Origin: Knoellia locipacati
Lineage (GTDB): Bacteria; Actinomycetota; Actinomycetes; Actinomycetales; Dermatophilaceae
Direction: 5' to 3'
Assembly: GCF_007992835.1 (NCBI RefSeq)
Contig: NZ_BKBA01000002.1
Coordinates: forward strand, 124,001-188,000
DNA length: 64,000 nucleotides
Positions within the stretch are counted from its first letter, which is position 1, and each line of letters begins with the position of its first letter. The translations under genes were made by a program, and so were the position numbers. Below the pieces are notes generated by a model. That model worked only from the letters and a program-made list of their open reading frames with translations. It was not told where the DNA came from and searched no databases. This document shows, piece after piece, positions 28,783 to 36,209 of this stretch.

Positions 28783-30450
28783 GTGGTGCGACGACGGTCA
28801 GGACGGGTGCGGGCGGCGCTGCGTCGCATCTGGCCCCAGACCCTCGCCGGTCGCATGCTCGCGACCCAGCTCCTCATCGTGAGCATCGTCTTCGTCGCGG
28901 TGGGCGCGCTCTCCGTGGCTCAGCAGGGTGCGGGCGTCACCGACCGAGAGGTCCGCCGCGCCCGCCAGGTGGCCGAGCAGGTCACCCAGGAGCCCGGCGT
29001 CCGCCAGGTGCTCGGCCCGCAGGGCGAGGCCTGGATGTCGCAGGCCCAGGCCGCCCTGGAGTCGGCCCGCACCCTGTCGGCCTCCGACGGCGTCTACCTC
29101 GCCCGCACGGTCGACGGCTCCGTCGTCGCTGCGGCGGCCGACGACCCCGTCCGCCGCCTGCCCCGCACCGAGGCCTTCGAGGGCAGCTCCTGGCTCGGTG
29201 GTGAGGGTGACGACGACGACCCGACGACGATCATGGCGATGGCGCCGGTCATCGTGCCCGGCGAGTTCGAGCCGGTCGGGGTCGTCGCCGTGACGCGCCC
29301 CTCCCCCTCGGCCTGGGACGACCTCGCGACGATCACCCCGAACCTCCTCACCTATCTCGGCCTCGCCGGTGTCATCGGCGTCGTCGGCTCGCTCCTCCTC
29401 GCCCGGCGCGTCAAGCGGCAGACCCTGGGGCTCGAGCCGCGCGAGATCGCCGGCCTCGTCGAGCAGCGCGAGGCGGTGCTGCACGGCATCAAGGAGGGGC
29501 TGCTCGCCGTCGACCTCACCGGGCGGGTGACCCTCATCAACGACGAGGCCGCCACCCTCCTGTCCATCCCCCAGGCCGGCGCGGTGGGCCACTCGCTCTC
29601 CGAGCTGGGCGCCGACCGGCCGCTCCTCGCGCTCTTCCCGTCACGACGGCTGCGCAGCGGACCGACCGTCTCCGTCGCCGACGAGCCCGAGGTCCCCTCC
29701 GTCGACCGCGCGATGCTCGTGCGCGGACGCCTCGTCACCGCCAACGTCATGCCGGTGCGCCAGCAGGGTCGGCTGGTCGGCCACGTCGCCACCCTGCGCG
29801 ACCGGACCGAGCTGCTCGAGCTCCAACGCGACCTCGACGTGACCCGCGCGACCACCGACTCCCTGCGCGCCCAGGCCCACGAGTTCAGCAACCGGATGCA
29901 CGTCGTCGCCGGGCTCATCGCCCTCGAGGAGTACGACGACGTCACGGACTACATCCGGCACATCACCGCCGACGAGGCCGAGCTCACCGCCCGGGTGGGG
30001 ACGGCCGTCGCCGACCCGGCCGTCGCCGCGATGCTCATGGCGAAGTCCCGGCAGGCCGCCGAGCGCGGGATCACGCTCGACCTCGACGACGAGAGCCGCC
30101 TGGCCCGTCTCGACGGCGACCTCTCGACCGACCTCAACACCATCCTCGGCAACCTCGTCGACAACGCCCTCGAGGCCGTCCCCGACATGAGCGGCCGGGT
30201 GCGGGTCGCGGTGAGCGGCCCGGACGGTGGCAGCGTCCGCCTCGTCGTGCACGACAACGGTCCCGGCGTCCCGGCCGACGACATGGGCACGCTCTTCGTC
30301 CGTGGCTGGTCGACCAAGGACAGCGAACCCGGGTCCTCGCGCGGCATCGGGCTGGCCCTCGTGCGTATGGTCTGCACCAAACGAGGTGGAGAGGTCAGTG
30401 TGAGCAACGACGACGGCGCCGTCTTCACGGTCAGCCTCCCGACGGGTTGA
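28783..30450 (+). CDS. CitA/DcuS-type sensor histidine kinase
   Basis: 555 residues. A first transmembrane helix (about 29-45) is followed by an extracytoplasmic PDC-like sensor domain, then a second helix (about 188-207), a PAS-like domain beginning GIKEGLLAVDLTGRVTLIND, and an HPK5-type kinase. The phospho-accepting histidine is H366 in RAQAHEFSNRMHVVAGLI, and the ATP lid includes NLVDNALEAV and HDNGPGVP, with GIGLALVRMV near the end. This architecture senses C4-dicarboxylates or citrate. The divergent tct operon is the obvious target. It overlaps or abuts its response regulator. The start is a GTG; a second GTG follows directly. Confidence 0.94.
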   Translation: MVRRRSGRVRAALRRIWPQTLAGRMLATQLLIVSIVFVAVGALSVAQQGAGVTDREVRRARQVAEQVTQEPGVRQVLGPQGEAWMSQAQAALESARTLSASDGVYLARTVDGSVVAAAADDPVRRLPRTEAFEGSSWLGGEGDDDDPTTIMAMAPVIVPGEFEPVGVVAVTRPSPSAWDDLATITPNLLTYLGLAGVIGVVGSLLLARRVKRQTLGLEPREIAGLVEQREAVLHGIKEGLLAVDLTGRVTLINDEAATLLSIPQAGAVGHSLSELGADRPLLALFPSRRLRSGPTVSVADEPEVPSVDRAMLVRGRLVTANVMPVRQQGRLVGHVATLRDRTELLELQRDLDVTRATTDSLRAQAHEFSNRMHVVAGLIALEEYDDVTDYIRHITADEAELTARVGTAVADPAVAAMLMAKSRQAAERGITLDLDDESRLARLDGDLSTDLNTILGNLVDNALEAVPDMSGRVRVAVSGPDGGSVRLVVHDNGPGVPADDMGTLFVRGWSTKDSEPGSSRGIGLALVRMVCTKRGGEVSVSNDDGAVFTVSLPTG

Positions 30451-30452
30451 CC

Positions 30453-31163
30453 GTGGCGATCACCGACCCCCTCCCCATCCGCACCGTCGTCGTCGACGAC
30501 GACTTCATGGTGGCCCGGCTGCACTCGAGCACGGTCGCCCGGCTCGACGGCTTCGAGGTCGTCGGTGTGGCGAGCACGGGCGCGCAGGCGCTCGCCATGG
30601 TCAAGGACAAGCGTCCCGACCTCGTGCTCCTCGACGTCTACCTGCCCGACCTCACCGGCCTCGAGGTGCTGCGCCGGCTCCGCGGCATCGGCGTCGACTG
30701 CGACGTCATCGTCATCAGCGCCGCCCGCGACCTCGACTCGCTCCGTCAGGCGATGCAGTCCGGCGTCTACCAGTACCTCGTCAAGCCGTTCGAGCTCGAG
30801 GAGCTGCGCCGACGCCTCGCGGAGTACGCCCTGCACCGCTCCCGGATCCGGGGCCAGGACCCCGACACGACGGTCGAGCAGGAGGAGGCCGACCGCCTCT
30901 TCCGGGCCGGCCCGGCCGGACGCGGCCGGACCTCGCTCCCCAAGGGCATCAGCGCCGAGACCGTCAGCCTCGTGAGCACGGCACTCGCCGGCGCCGGCGA
31001 CGACGGCCTGTCCGCCACCGAGTGCGGTGAGGCCGTGGGGATCGCGCGCAGCAGCGCCCGGCGCTACCTCGAGTACCTCGTCGACTCGGGAGCGGCCGCC
31101 GTCCGTCACCGGTACGGTTCGGCGGGCCGCCCCGAGCGTCGCTATCAGACGGCGGCCCAGTAG
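30453..31163 (+). CDS. CitB/DcuR-type response regulator
   Basis: 236 residues. A receiver domain has the acidic pocket VVVDDDF, phospho-acceptor D61 in LVLLDVYLPDLTGLEVL, and the conserved lysine in YQYLVKPFELEELRRRL. The output is a DcuR/CitB-like helix-turn-helix, GLSATECGEAVGIARSSARR followed by YLEYLVDSGAAAVRHRYGSA. The start is uncertain: the GTG at 30453 sits two bases after the kinase stop, while a TTG at 30447 would overlap it. Its last 19 bases overlap the end of the convergent aldehyde dehydrogenase gene. Confidence 0.92.
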   Translation: MAITDPLPIRTVVVDDDFMVARLHSSTVARLDGFEVVGVASTGAQALAMVKDKRPDLVLLDVYLPDLTGLEVLRRLRGIGVDCDVIVISAARDLDSLRQAMQSGVYQYLVKPFELEELRRRLAEYALHRSRIRGQDPDTTVEQEEADRLFRAGPAGRGRTSLPKGISAETVSLVSTALAGAGDDGLSATECGEAVGIARSSARRYLEYLVDSGAAAVRHRYGSAGRPERRYQTAAQ

Positions 31164-32530
31164 GTCCGCTGGTTCATGAACGCGTACATCCCCTCGGCCG
31201 ACAGCTCGCGCCCGTAGCCCGACTGCTTCGTGCCCCCGAAGGGCACCCGGACGTCGGACGCGACGACCGAGTTGATGAAGACCGCACCCGTGGTCACCTT
31301 GGCGGCCAGCGCCACCGCGCGCTCGGTCGAGGCGCTCCAGACGGACAGGCCCAGCCCGTATGCCGTCGCGCCGGCCAGGCGGGCGGCGTCGTCGTCGTCC
31401 GTGGCCACGACCACCGCGGCGACGGGCCCGAAGGTCTCCTCGTCGAAGACGGGGACCCCGGGACCGTCGACGGTGAGGACGGTGGGCTCGAAGAACCAGC
31501 CCTCCCCCTCGACCGCCGCGCCACCGGCGACGAGCCGGGCTCCCGCGGCGACCGACTCGTCGACCTGGCGCTGGATCGCCGTGCGCAGGTCGTCGCGAGC
31601 CATCGGGCCGACGTCGACGGCCTCGTCCGTGGGGTCGCCGACGCGGAGCTTGGCGACTCCCAGGAGGAAGCGGTCGAGGAAGGCGTCGGCGACCTCCGCC
31701 GCGACGACGAAGCGCTTCGCGCAGACGCACGACTGGCCGCTGTTGTGGAACCTCGCCCGCACGGCGGCCTCGGCCGCCGCCGCCACGTCGGCGTCGGCGA
31801 GCACGACGAAGGCGTCGGACCCCCCGAGCTCGAGCACGGAGGGCTTGACGGCACGTCCGGCCGCGGCGCCGACGGCGGCACCGGCGCGGTTGCTCCCGGT
31901 GAGCGTGACACCGGCGATGCGCGGGTCGTCGATGAGCCGCTCGGTGACCTCGGGAACTCGTGCCTCGTCGACGACGAGGACACGCAGGACGCCCTGCGGC
32001 ACACCGGCATCGAGCAGCAGCGACTCGATGGCGAGCGCCGAACCGGTGACGTTGGGCGAGTGCTTGAGCAGGACGGTGTTGCCGGCCCCGAGCGCGGGCA
32101 GGACGAACCGCATCACCTGCCACAGCGGGAAGTTCCACGGCATCACCGCGAGGACCGGCCCGACCGGCTCACGGGTCACCCACGCGTTCGCCGCTCCCCC
32201 CACGTCGACCTGCTGCGGAGCGAGCAGCCGATCGAGGTTCTCGGCGTACCACCGGGCCGTGGTCGCGGACTTGTCGACCTCGCCGCGCGCCTCGCGCAGG
32301 GGCTTGCCCATCTCGGAGGTCATGAGCGCGGCGAGCGCCTCGCGCTGCGCCTCGAGGGTGTCGGCGACGCGGAGCAGGAGCGAGGACCGCTGTGCGACAG
32401 GCACGTTCGCCCAGGACAGTGCAGCATCCGCCACCTCGACCACCGCGGCCTCGATCGCGGCGTCGTCCATGACCGGATGGGTCGTGAGCGGCTTCCCGGT
32501 GGCGGGGTCGAACGTCTCGATCACGGTCAC
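31145..32530 (-). CDS. NAD(P)-dependent aldehyde dehydrogenase (succinate-semialdehyde dehydrogenase-like)
   Basis: 461 residues of the ALDH superfamily, in the short GabD-like branch. The N-terminal AVMPWNFPLWQVMRFVLPAL, the nucleotide-site lysine in LLKHSPNVTGSAL, the general-base glutamate in SVLELGGSDAFVVL and the catalytic cysteine in FHNSGQSCVCAKRF are all present. It should oxidise a small semialdehyde to an acid. It is the last gene of the five-gene operon that starts at 35448, and its GTG start overlaps the cupin stop by four bases. Confidence 0.93.
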   Translation of the reverse strand: MTVIETFDPATGKPLTTHPVMDDAAIEAAVVEVADAALSWANVPVAQRSSLLLRVADTLEAQREALAALMTSEMGKPLREARGEVDKSATTARWYAENLDRLLAPQQVDVGGAANAWVTREPVGPVLAVMPWNFPLWQVMRFVLPALGAGNTVLLKHSPNVTGSALAIESLLLDAGVPQGVLRVLVVDEARVPEVTERLIDDPRIAGVTLTGSNRAGAAVGAAAGRAVKPSVLELGGSDAFVVLADADVAAAAEAAVRARFHNSGQSCVCAKRFVVAAEVADAFLDRFLLGVAKLRVGDPTDEAVDVGPMARDDLRTAIQRQVDESVAAGARLVAGGAAVEGEGWFFEPTVLTVDGPGVPVFDEETFGPVAAVVVATDDDDAARLAGATAYGLGLSVWSASTERAVALAAKVTTGAVFINSVVASDVRVPFGGTKQSGYGRELSAEGMYAFMNQRTYWAAV

Positions 32531-32967
32531 GGGGTGCTCAGCCCGCCCCGGTCGGCCTCGGAGAGGTGCTCGAACGTCTCACCCGTCGCCGTGATCGTGC
32601 GGGTGACGTCGCGCCCGCCGTAGACCCAGTAGATCCGCATGAAGCCGGTGCCGCGGTTGTAGAAGCGGTGCGGCACACCGGCAGGCACCCAGGTGGCCTC
32701 GCCCGCGACGAGCTCGAACTCCTGCCCGTCGATCTCGGCCACCGCCTCGCCCTCGAGGATGAGGACCGACTCCTCGACGTTGTGGCTGTGGAGAGGGAGG
32801 CCGGTCCCCTCCTGGAACTGCGTCTGCCCGGTCGTGACGTGGTTGGTCTCGCAGTTCCACCTGCCGACGTAGGGGATGGTGCGGACGCCGTTGCCGCGGT
32901 CGAACGGCTCGACCTCGTCGGGTCGGACGAGCAGGTTGGGGGCGTCGGGTGCGGTGCGGTCGGTCAT
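32527..32967 (-). CDS. Single-domain cupin protein
   Basis: 146 residues, one cupin barrel. Motif 1 is LPLHSHNVEESVLILEGEAV (His-x-His then Glu), and motif 2 is GEATWVPAGVPHRFYNRG with the final histidine, so the 3-His/1-Glu metal site is complete. It could be a small metal-dependent isomerase, lyase or dioxygenase, or a non-catalytic sensor. It is the fourth gene of the operon, two bases after the dehydrogenase at 32970 and overlapping the ALDH gene. Confidence 0.88.
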   Translation of the reverse strand: MTDRTAPDAPNLLVRPDEVEPFDRGNGVRTIPYVGRWNCETNHVTTGQTQFQEGTGLPLHSHNVEESVLILEGEAVAEIDGQEFELVAGEATWVPAGVPHRFYNRGTGFMRIYWVYGGRDVTRTITATGETFEHLSEADRGGLSTP

Positions 32968-32969
32968 GG

Positions 32970-34031
32970 TCAGGACTCCAGCTTCGTGAGGAGGGCGGTG
33001 GTGAACTGCTCGGTGCTGAGGCTCCCCCGCAGGTCGCGGGTGCGGGTGGAGGGGTCGGCGATGCGCGCCGTGACGGCCGCGTCGACGGCGTCGGCGGCCC
33101 GGGCGAACTGCTCGGCGCCGGTCCGCTGCGACCACCAGCGCAGGAGCATCGTGGTCGAGAGGATGAGCGAGGTCGGGTTGGCCACTCCCTGCCCGGCGAT
33201 GTCCGGCGCGGAGCCGTGCTGCGCCTGGGCCACGGCGACCTCGTCACCGATGTTGAGCGACCCGCCGAGCCCGAGGCTGCCCGAGAGCGCGCACGCGAGG
33301 TCGGACAGGATGTCGCCGAACATGTTGGTCGTCACGACGACGTCGAACTCCTGCGGCGAGCGCACGAGGTGGGCGGTGGCGGCGTCGACGATGAGCTCGC
33401 GCAGCTCGATGTCGGGGTGCCGCGAGGCCACGGCCCGCACCTCGTCGAGGAAGAGCCCGTCCGAGAGCTTGAGGACGTTGGCCTTGTGGACCGCCGTGAC
33501 CCGCTGCCGTCGGCCTGCGGCGAGCCGGAAGGCCTCCTCGGCGACGGCGTTGCAGGCCCGGCGCGAGATCTTGCGGACCGAGAGTGCGAGGTCGGGGTCG
33601 GGCATGAACTCGCCGCTCCCGGCGACCATGTTGCGGTCGCTGTAGAAGCCCTCGGTGTTCTCCCGGACGATGACGAGGTCGAGGGCCTCGGGCAGCACCG
33701 TGAGGTCGGGGATGCTGCGCGCGGGGCGGACGTTCGAGTAGAGCCGGTAGGTCGTCCGGATCGCGGCCGACGGGTTCCAGCCGCCCTCGGCCCGCGACGG
33801 GTAGTCGAGGTGCGACACCGGCCCGAGGATGGTGCCGTCGACCTCGCCGACCCGGTCGAGCACGGCCTGCGGCATCGTCTCGCCCACGGCTTCGTGCGCC
33901 GCCCAGCCGATGTCGGCGTGCTCGATCTCGAGGTCGAGCCCGAAGGCCTCGTCGACCGCGCGCAGCACCCGCTCGGTGGCCGCGCTGATCTCGGGCCCGA
34001 TGGCGTCGCCGGGGAGCAGGAGCAGCCTCAT
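32970..34031 (-). CDS. Beta-decarboxylating dehydrogenase (tartrate/D-malate/isopropylmalate dehydrogenase-like)
   Basis: 353 residues of the isocitrate/isopropylmalate dehydrogenase family, a paralogue of LeuB at 3555. It starts MRLLLLPGDAIGPEISAATE. It has arginines in YSNVRPARSIPDL and LVIVRENTEGFYSDR, the lysine in TAVHKANVLKLSDGLFLDEV (part of the active site), and metal aspartates in VVVTTNMFGDILSDLACALS. The EGFYSDRN stretch and the catabolic context favour a D-malate, tartrate or related hydroxy-diacid substrate over isopropylmalate. That is inference. It overlaps the upstream gene by ATGA. Confidence 0.88.
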   Translation of the reverse strand: MRLLLLPGDAIGPEISAATERVLRAVDEAFGLDLEIEHADIGWAAHEAVGETMPQAVLDRVGEVDGTILGPVSHLDYPSRAEGGWNPSAAIRTTYRLYSNVRPARSIPDLTVLPEALDLVIVRENTEGFYSDRNMVAGSGEFMPDPDLALSVRKISRRACNAVAEEAFRLAAGRRQRVTAVHKANVLKLSDGLFLDEVRAVASRHPDIELRELIVDAATAHLVRSPQEFDVVVTTNMFGDILSDLACALSGSLGLGGSLNIGDEVAVAQAQHGSAPDIAGQGVANPTSLILSTTMLLRWWSQRTGAEQFARAADAVDAAVTARIADPSTRTRDLRGSLSTEQFTTALLTKLES

Positions 34032-34357
34032 GCCGTCACCCCGCCCTTGTCGCCCTCTCGGTGTGCGAGAACGAGATCTGTGACGGTGTTGACCTGGCTG
34101 CCGGGTACGACGGTGCGTGCGACCGCCTCGCGCCACTGCGCGAAGTGCGGTGCGGCCCGGTGCGCCTCGAGCGCCGCCTCGTCGCGGTAGATCTCGTAGA
34201 AGACGAAGTGGTGCGGGTCGGTCTGCGACTGGCAGACGTCGAACCGGAGGCAGCCGGGCTCGTCGCCGAAGGTCGAGGCGGCGTTGCTCGTGATGGCCGC
34301 GAGGAACTCCTCCCGGCGCTCGGGGACGACGTCCAGCCGGACGATGAGCGAGATCAT
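34028..34357 (-). CDS. Antibiotic biosynthesis monooxygenase (ABM) fold protein
   Basis: 109 residues, a dimeric ferredoxin-like ABM domain: MISLIVRLDVVPERREEFLA, GCLRFDVCQSQTDPHHFVFY and EIYRDEAALEAHRAAPHF. YgiN-type members act on quinols; others are accessory proteins. Its position inside a carboxylate operon suggests a role tied to that pathway, but none can be named. Both ends overlap neighbours by four bases. Confidence 0.88.
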   Translation of the reverse strand: MISLIVRLDVVPERREEFLAAITSNAASTFGDEPGCLRFDVCQSQTDPHHFVFYEIYRDEAALEAHRAAPHFAQWREAVARTVVPGSQVNTVTDLVLAHREGDKGGVTA

Positions 34358-35448
34358 GCGTTCTCCCTGGGGGTGGGGGTGTCTTCCGTGGTGGTGGCGG
34401 GGAGGGCGACGCCCGTGGCGTCGGCGAGCGTCGTGAGCTCGGACCAGGTCGCGTCGGAGAGCCGGATGCCGTCCGCCTCCGCGCGTCGCCGGTTGCGGTC
34501 CTCGAGCTCGCCCGGGGTGAGCACCCCGTCGGACCAGGAGGCCGGCTCGCTGGAGTGCACCTGCTCGGCCAGCGCCGCCACCCGGACGTCGTACTCCTCA
34601 CGCTCGGCGAACGCCGCGACGTCGAGCGTGATGAGCAGGTGACCGGCACCGCTCGCCCCCTCGGGGCGGTAGGGCCCGACGACGTCGGCGCCGAACGCGC
34701 TCCCCGTGAGCACGCCGGCGAGCACGTCGAACATGAACGCCATGACGTAGCCCTTGGCCCCACCGACCGGGAGGATGAGCCCCTCGATCGCCTCGCGCGG
34801 GTCGGTGGTCGGCGTGCCGTCGGCGGCGGCTCCCCAGCCCTGCGGGATCGCCTCCCCCCGGTCCGCGGCGACGTAGACCTTGCCGCGCGCCACCGCCGTG
34901 TTGGCCATGTCCATGACGAGGACGTCACCGTCCGGGCCGGGTGCCGCGATCGACCAGGGGTTGGTGCCGACGAGCTTCGTGCGCCCGCCCCACGGCGCCA
35001 TCGCCGGGGAGGCGTTGGTCGCGAGGAGCGCGATGAAGCCGCGCTCCGCGGCATATCGGGTGAAGTAGGCAGCAGTCCCGAAGTGGCCCGAGCGGCGCAC
35101 CGCGACCGCGCTGATGCCGTGCTCGCGGGCTCGGTCGACGCCGAGCTCGACCGCCCGCTGCGTGACGACCTGGCCGAGGCCGTCGTGCCCGTCGAGGACG
35201 ACGACGCTGCCCGTGTCGCGCACGGTCTCGACCTCGGTCACGGCCCGCATGGCGCCGCTCCGGATGCGGGTGAGGTACCAGGGCAGCCGGATCGCACCGT
35301 GCGAGGGGTGCCCCCAGAGCTCGGCGACGAGGAGCGTGTCGGCCAGGAGGTCTGCATCGTGTGACGGCACGCCGTGGGCGCGGGCCACGTCGGCCATGAA
35401 CGTGGCGAGCGGCGCTGCGGCGACGGTCCTCGGGGTCATGACGACCAT
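34354..35448 (-). CDS. Malate/L-lactate dehydrogenase family oxidoreductase (Ldh2/YlbC type)
   Basis: 364 residues of the Ldh2 family of NAD(P)-dependent 2-hydroxyacid (or ureidoglycolate, delta-pyrroline) dehydrogenases, unrelated to classical LDH. Signatures are ELWGHPSHGAIRLPWYLTRI, RRSGHFGTAAYFTRYAAERG with the catalytic histidine, and NPWSIAAPGPDGDVLVMDMA. It heads the five-gene operon. Two in-frame ATGs (35448, 35439) lack ribosome sites. TATACA of the palindrome at 35457-35470 would place transcription near the first ATG, so a leaderless mRNA is plausible. Confidence 0.9.
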   Translation of the reverse strand: MVVMTPRTVAAAPLATFMADVARAHGVPSHDADLLADTLLVAELWGHPSHGAIRLPWYLTRIRSGAMRAVTEVETVRDTGSVVVLDGHDGLGQVVTQRAVELGVDRAREHGISAVAVRRSGHFGTAAYFTRYAAERGFIALLATNASPAMAPWGGRTKLVGTNPWSIAAPGPDGDVLVMDMANTAVARGKVYVAADRGEAIPQGWGAAADGTPTTDPREAIEGLILPVGGAKGYVMAFMFDVLAGVLTGSAFGADVVGPYRPEGASGAGHLLITLDVAAFAEREEYDVRVAALAEQVHSSEPASWSDGVLTPGELEDRNRRRAEADGIRLSDATWSELTTLADATGVALPATTTEDTPTPRENA

Positions 35449-35456
35449 GGTGGCAT

Positions 35457-35470
35457 ACTTGTATACAAGT
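35457..35470. promoter_or_regulatory. Palindromic GntR operator ACTTGTATACAAGT
   Basis: A perfect 14-bp palindrome lies between the divergent Ldh2-headed operon (start 35448) and the GntR gene (35505). A further half-site, GACAAGT, follows at about 35472. On the minus strand TATACA can serve as the -10 box, so bound regulator would block transcription. The N-GTATAC-N core with CTTG/CAAG arms is typical of FCD-type GntR sites. Confidence 0.75.
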
Positions 35471-35504
35471 AGACAAGTGATCCGTCACGGGGCAGGATGC
35501 CCCC

Positions 35505-36209
35505 ATGTCCACGAGCGCGAGCCCCCGACGTCGCAACGGCGCGCAGTTCGTCTACGAGGAGCTCCTCGCCCAGATCCAGGACATGCGGCTCGAGCCCGGC
35601 CGTCGCCTCCACGAGACCGAGCTCGCCGCCGCCCTCGGGGTGAGCCGCACCCCCCTGCGCGAGGCCCTGCGGCTGCTCCTCGCCGAGGACCTGCTCGAAC
35701 AGCTCCCGACCGGCGGCATGGTCGTGCGTCGCCTCTCGACGCGAGACGCTGCGGAGCTGTATGCCGTCCGCGCCCGTCTCGAGGCCCTCGTCGCCTCCGC
35801 CGCGGCCGAGCGGGCCGCGCCCGCCGACGTGGACCGGCTCACGGCCCTGCTGCAGCGCAACGAGGCCCTCGCCGGCCTCCCCGAGGGCGCCATGGAGTCG
35901 GGCCACGCGATCCACGTCGAGATCGAGCGGATCGCCGACCACTCCTGGGCGTCCCGGGTGCTCGCGCAGATCGAGGGCCAGCTCGCGCGCTACCGCCGGT
36001 TCAGCAACGCCTCGCCCGACCGCCGCGCCGCGGCCCTGACCGAGCACCGCGGCATCGTCGAGTCGATCGCCGCGGCGGACGCGGTGCAGGCCGGTGCACG
36101 GGCCGAGCAGCACGTGCTCGCCGCGCGTGAGGCGACCGTGGCCCAGCTCGAGGTCAGCCTCGGGCCGTCTCCCGCCGCAGGATCATCGGGATCACGCCTC
36201 CCGACCTGA
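35505..36209 (+). CDS. GntR-family regulator, FCD type
   Basis: 234 residues. The winged helix (about residues 10-75) has RLHETELAAALGVSRTPLRE and EDLLEQLPTGGMVVRRLSTR. The C-terminal FCD bundle carries a likely metal/ligand set: histidines in MESGHAIHVEIERI, LTEHRGIVESI and RAEQHVLAARE. It is divergent from the dehydrogenase operon and the palindrome between them is its probable site, so it should regulate that operon and itself. Its last 56 bases overlap the end of the convergent aconitase-family gene. Confidence 0.92.
   Translation: MSTSASPRRRNGAQFVYEELLAQIQDMRLEPGRRLHETELAAALGVSRTPLREALRLLLAEDLLEQLPTGGMVVRRLSTRDAAELYAVRARLEALVASAAAERAAPADVDRLTALLQRNEALAGLPEGAMESGHAIHVEIERIADHSWASRVLAQIEGQLARYRRFSNASPDRRAAALTEHRGIVESIAAADAVQAGARAEQHVLAAREATVAQLEVSLGPSPAAGSSGSRLPT

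Noticed and set aside
32970-34031. Second LeuB for leucine synthesis
   Set aside because: The operon partners are catabolic, and the EGFYSDRN region differs from the LeuB at 3555-4634. A hydroxy-diacid dehydrogenase fits better.
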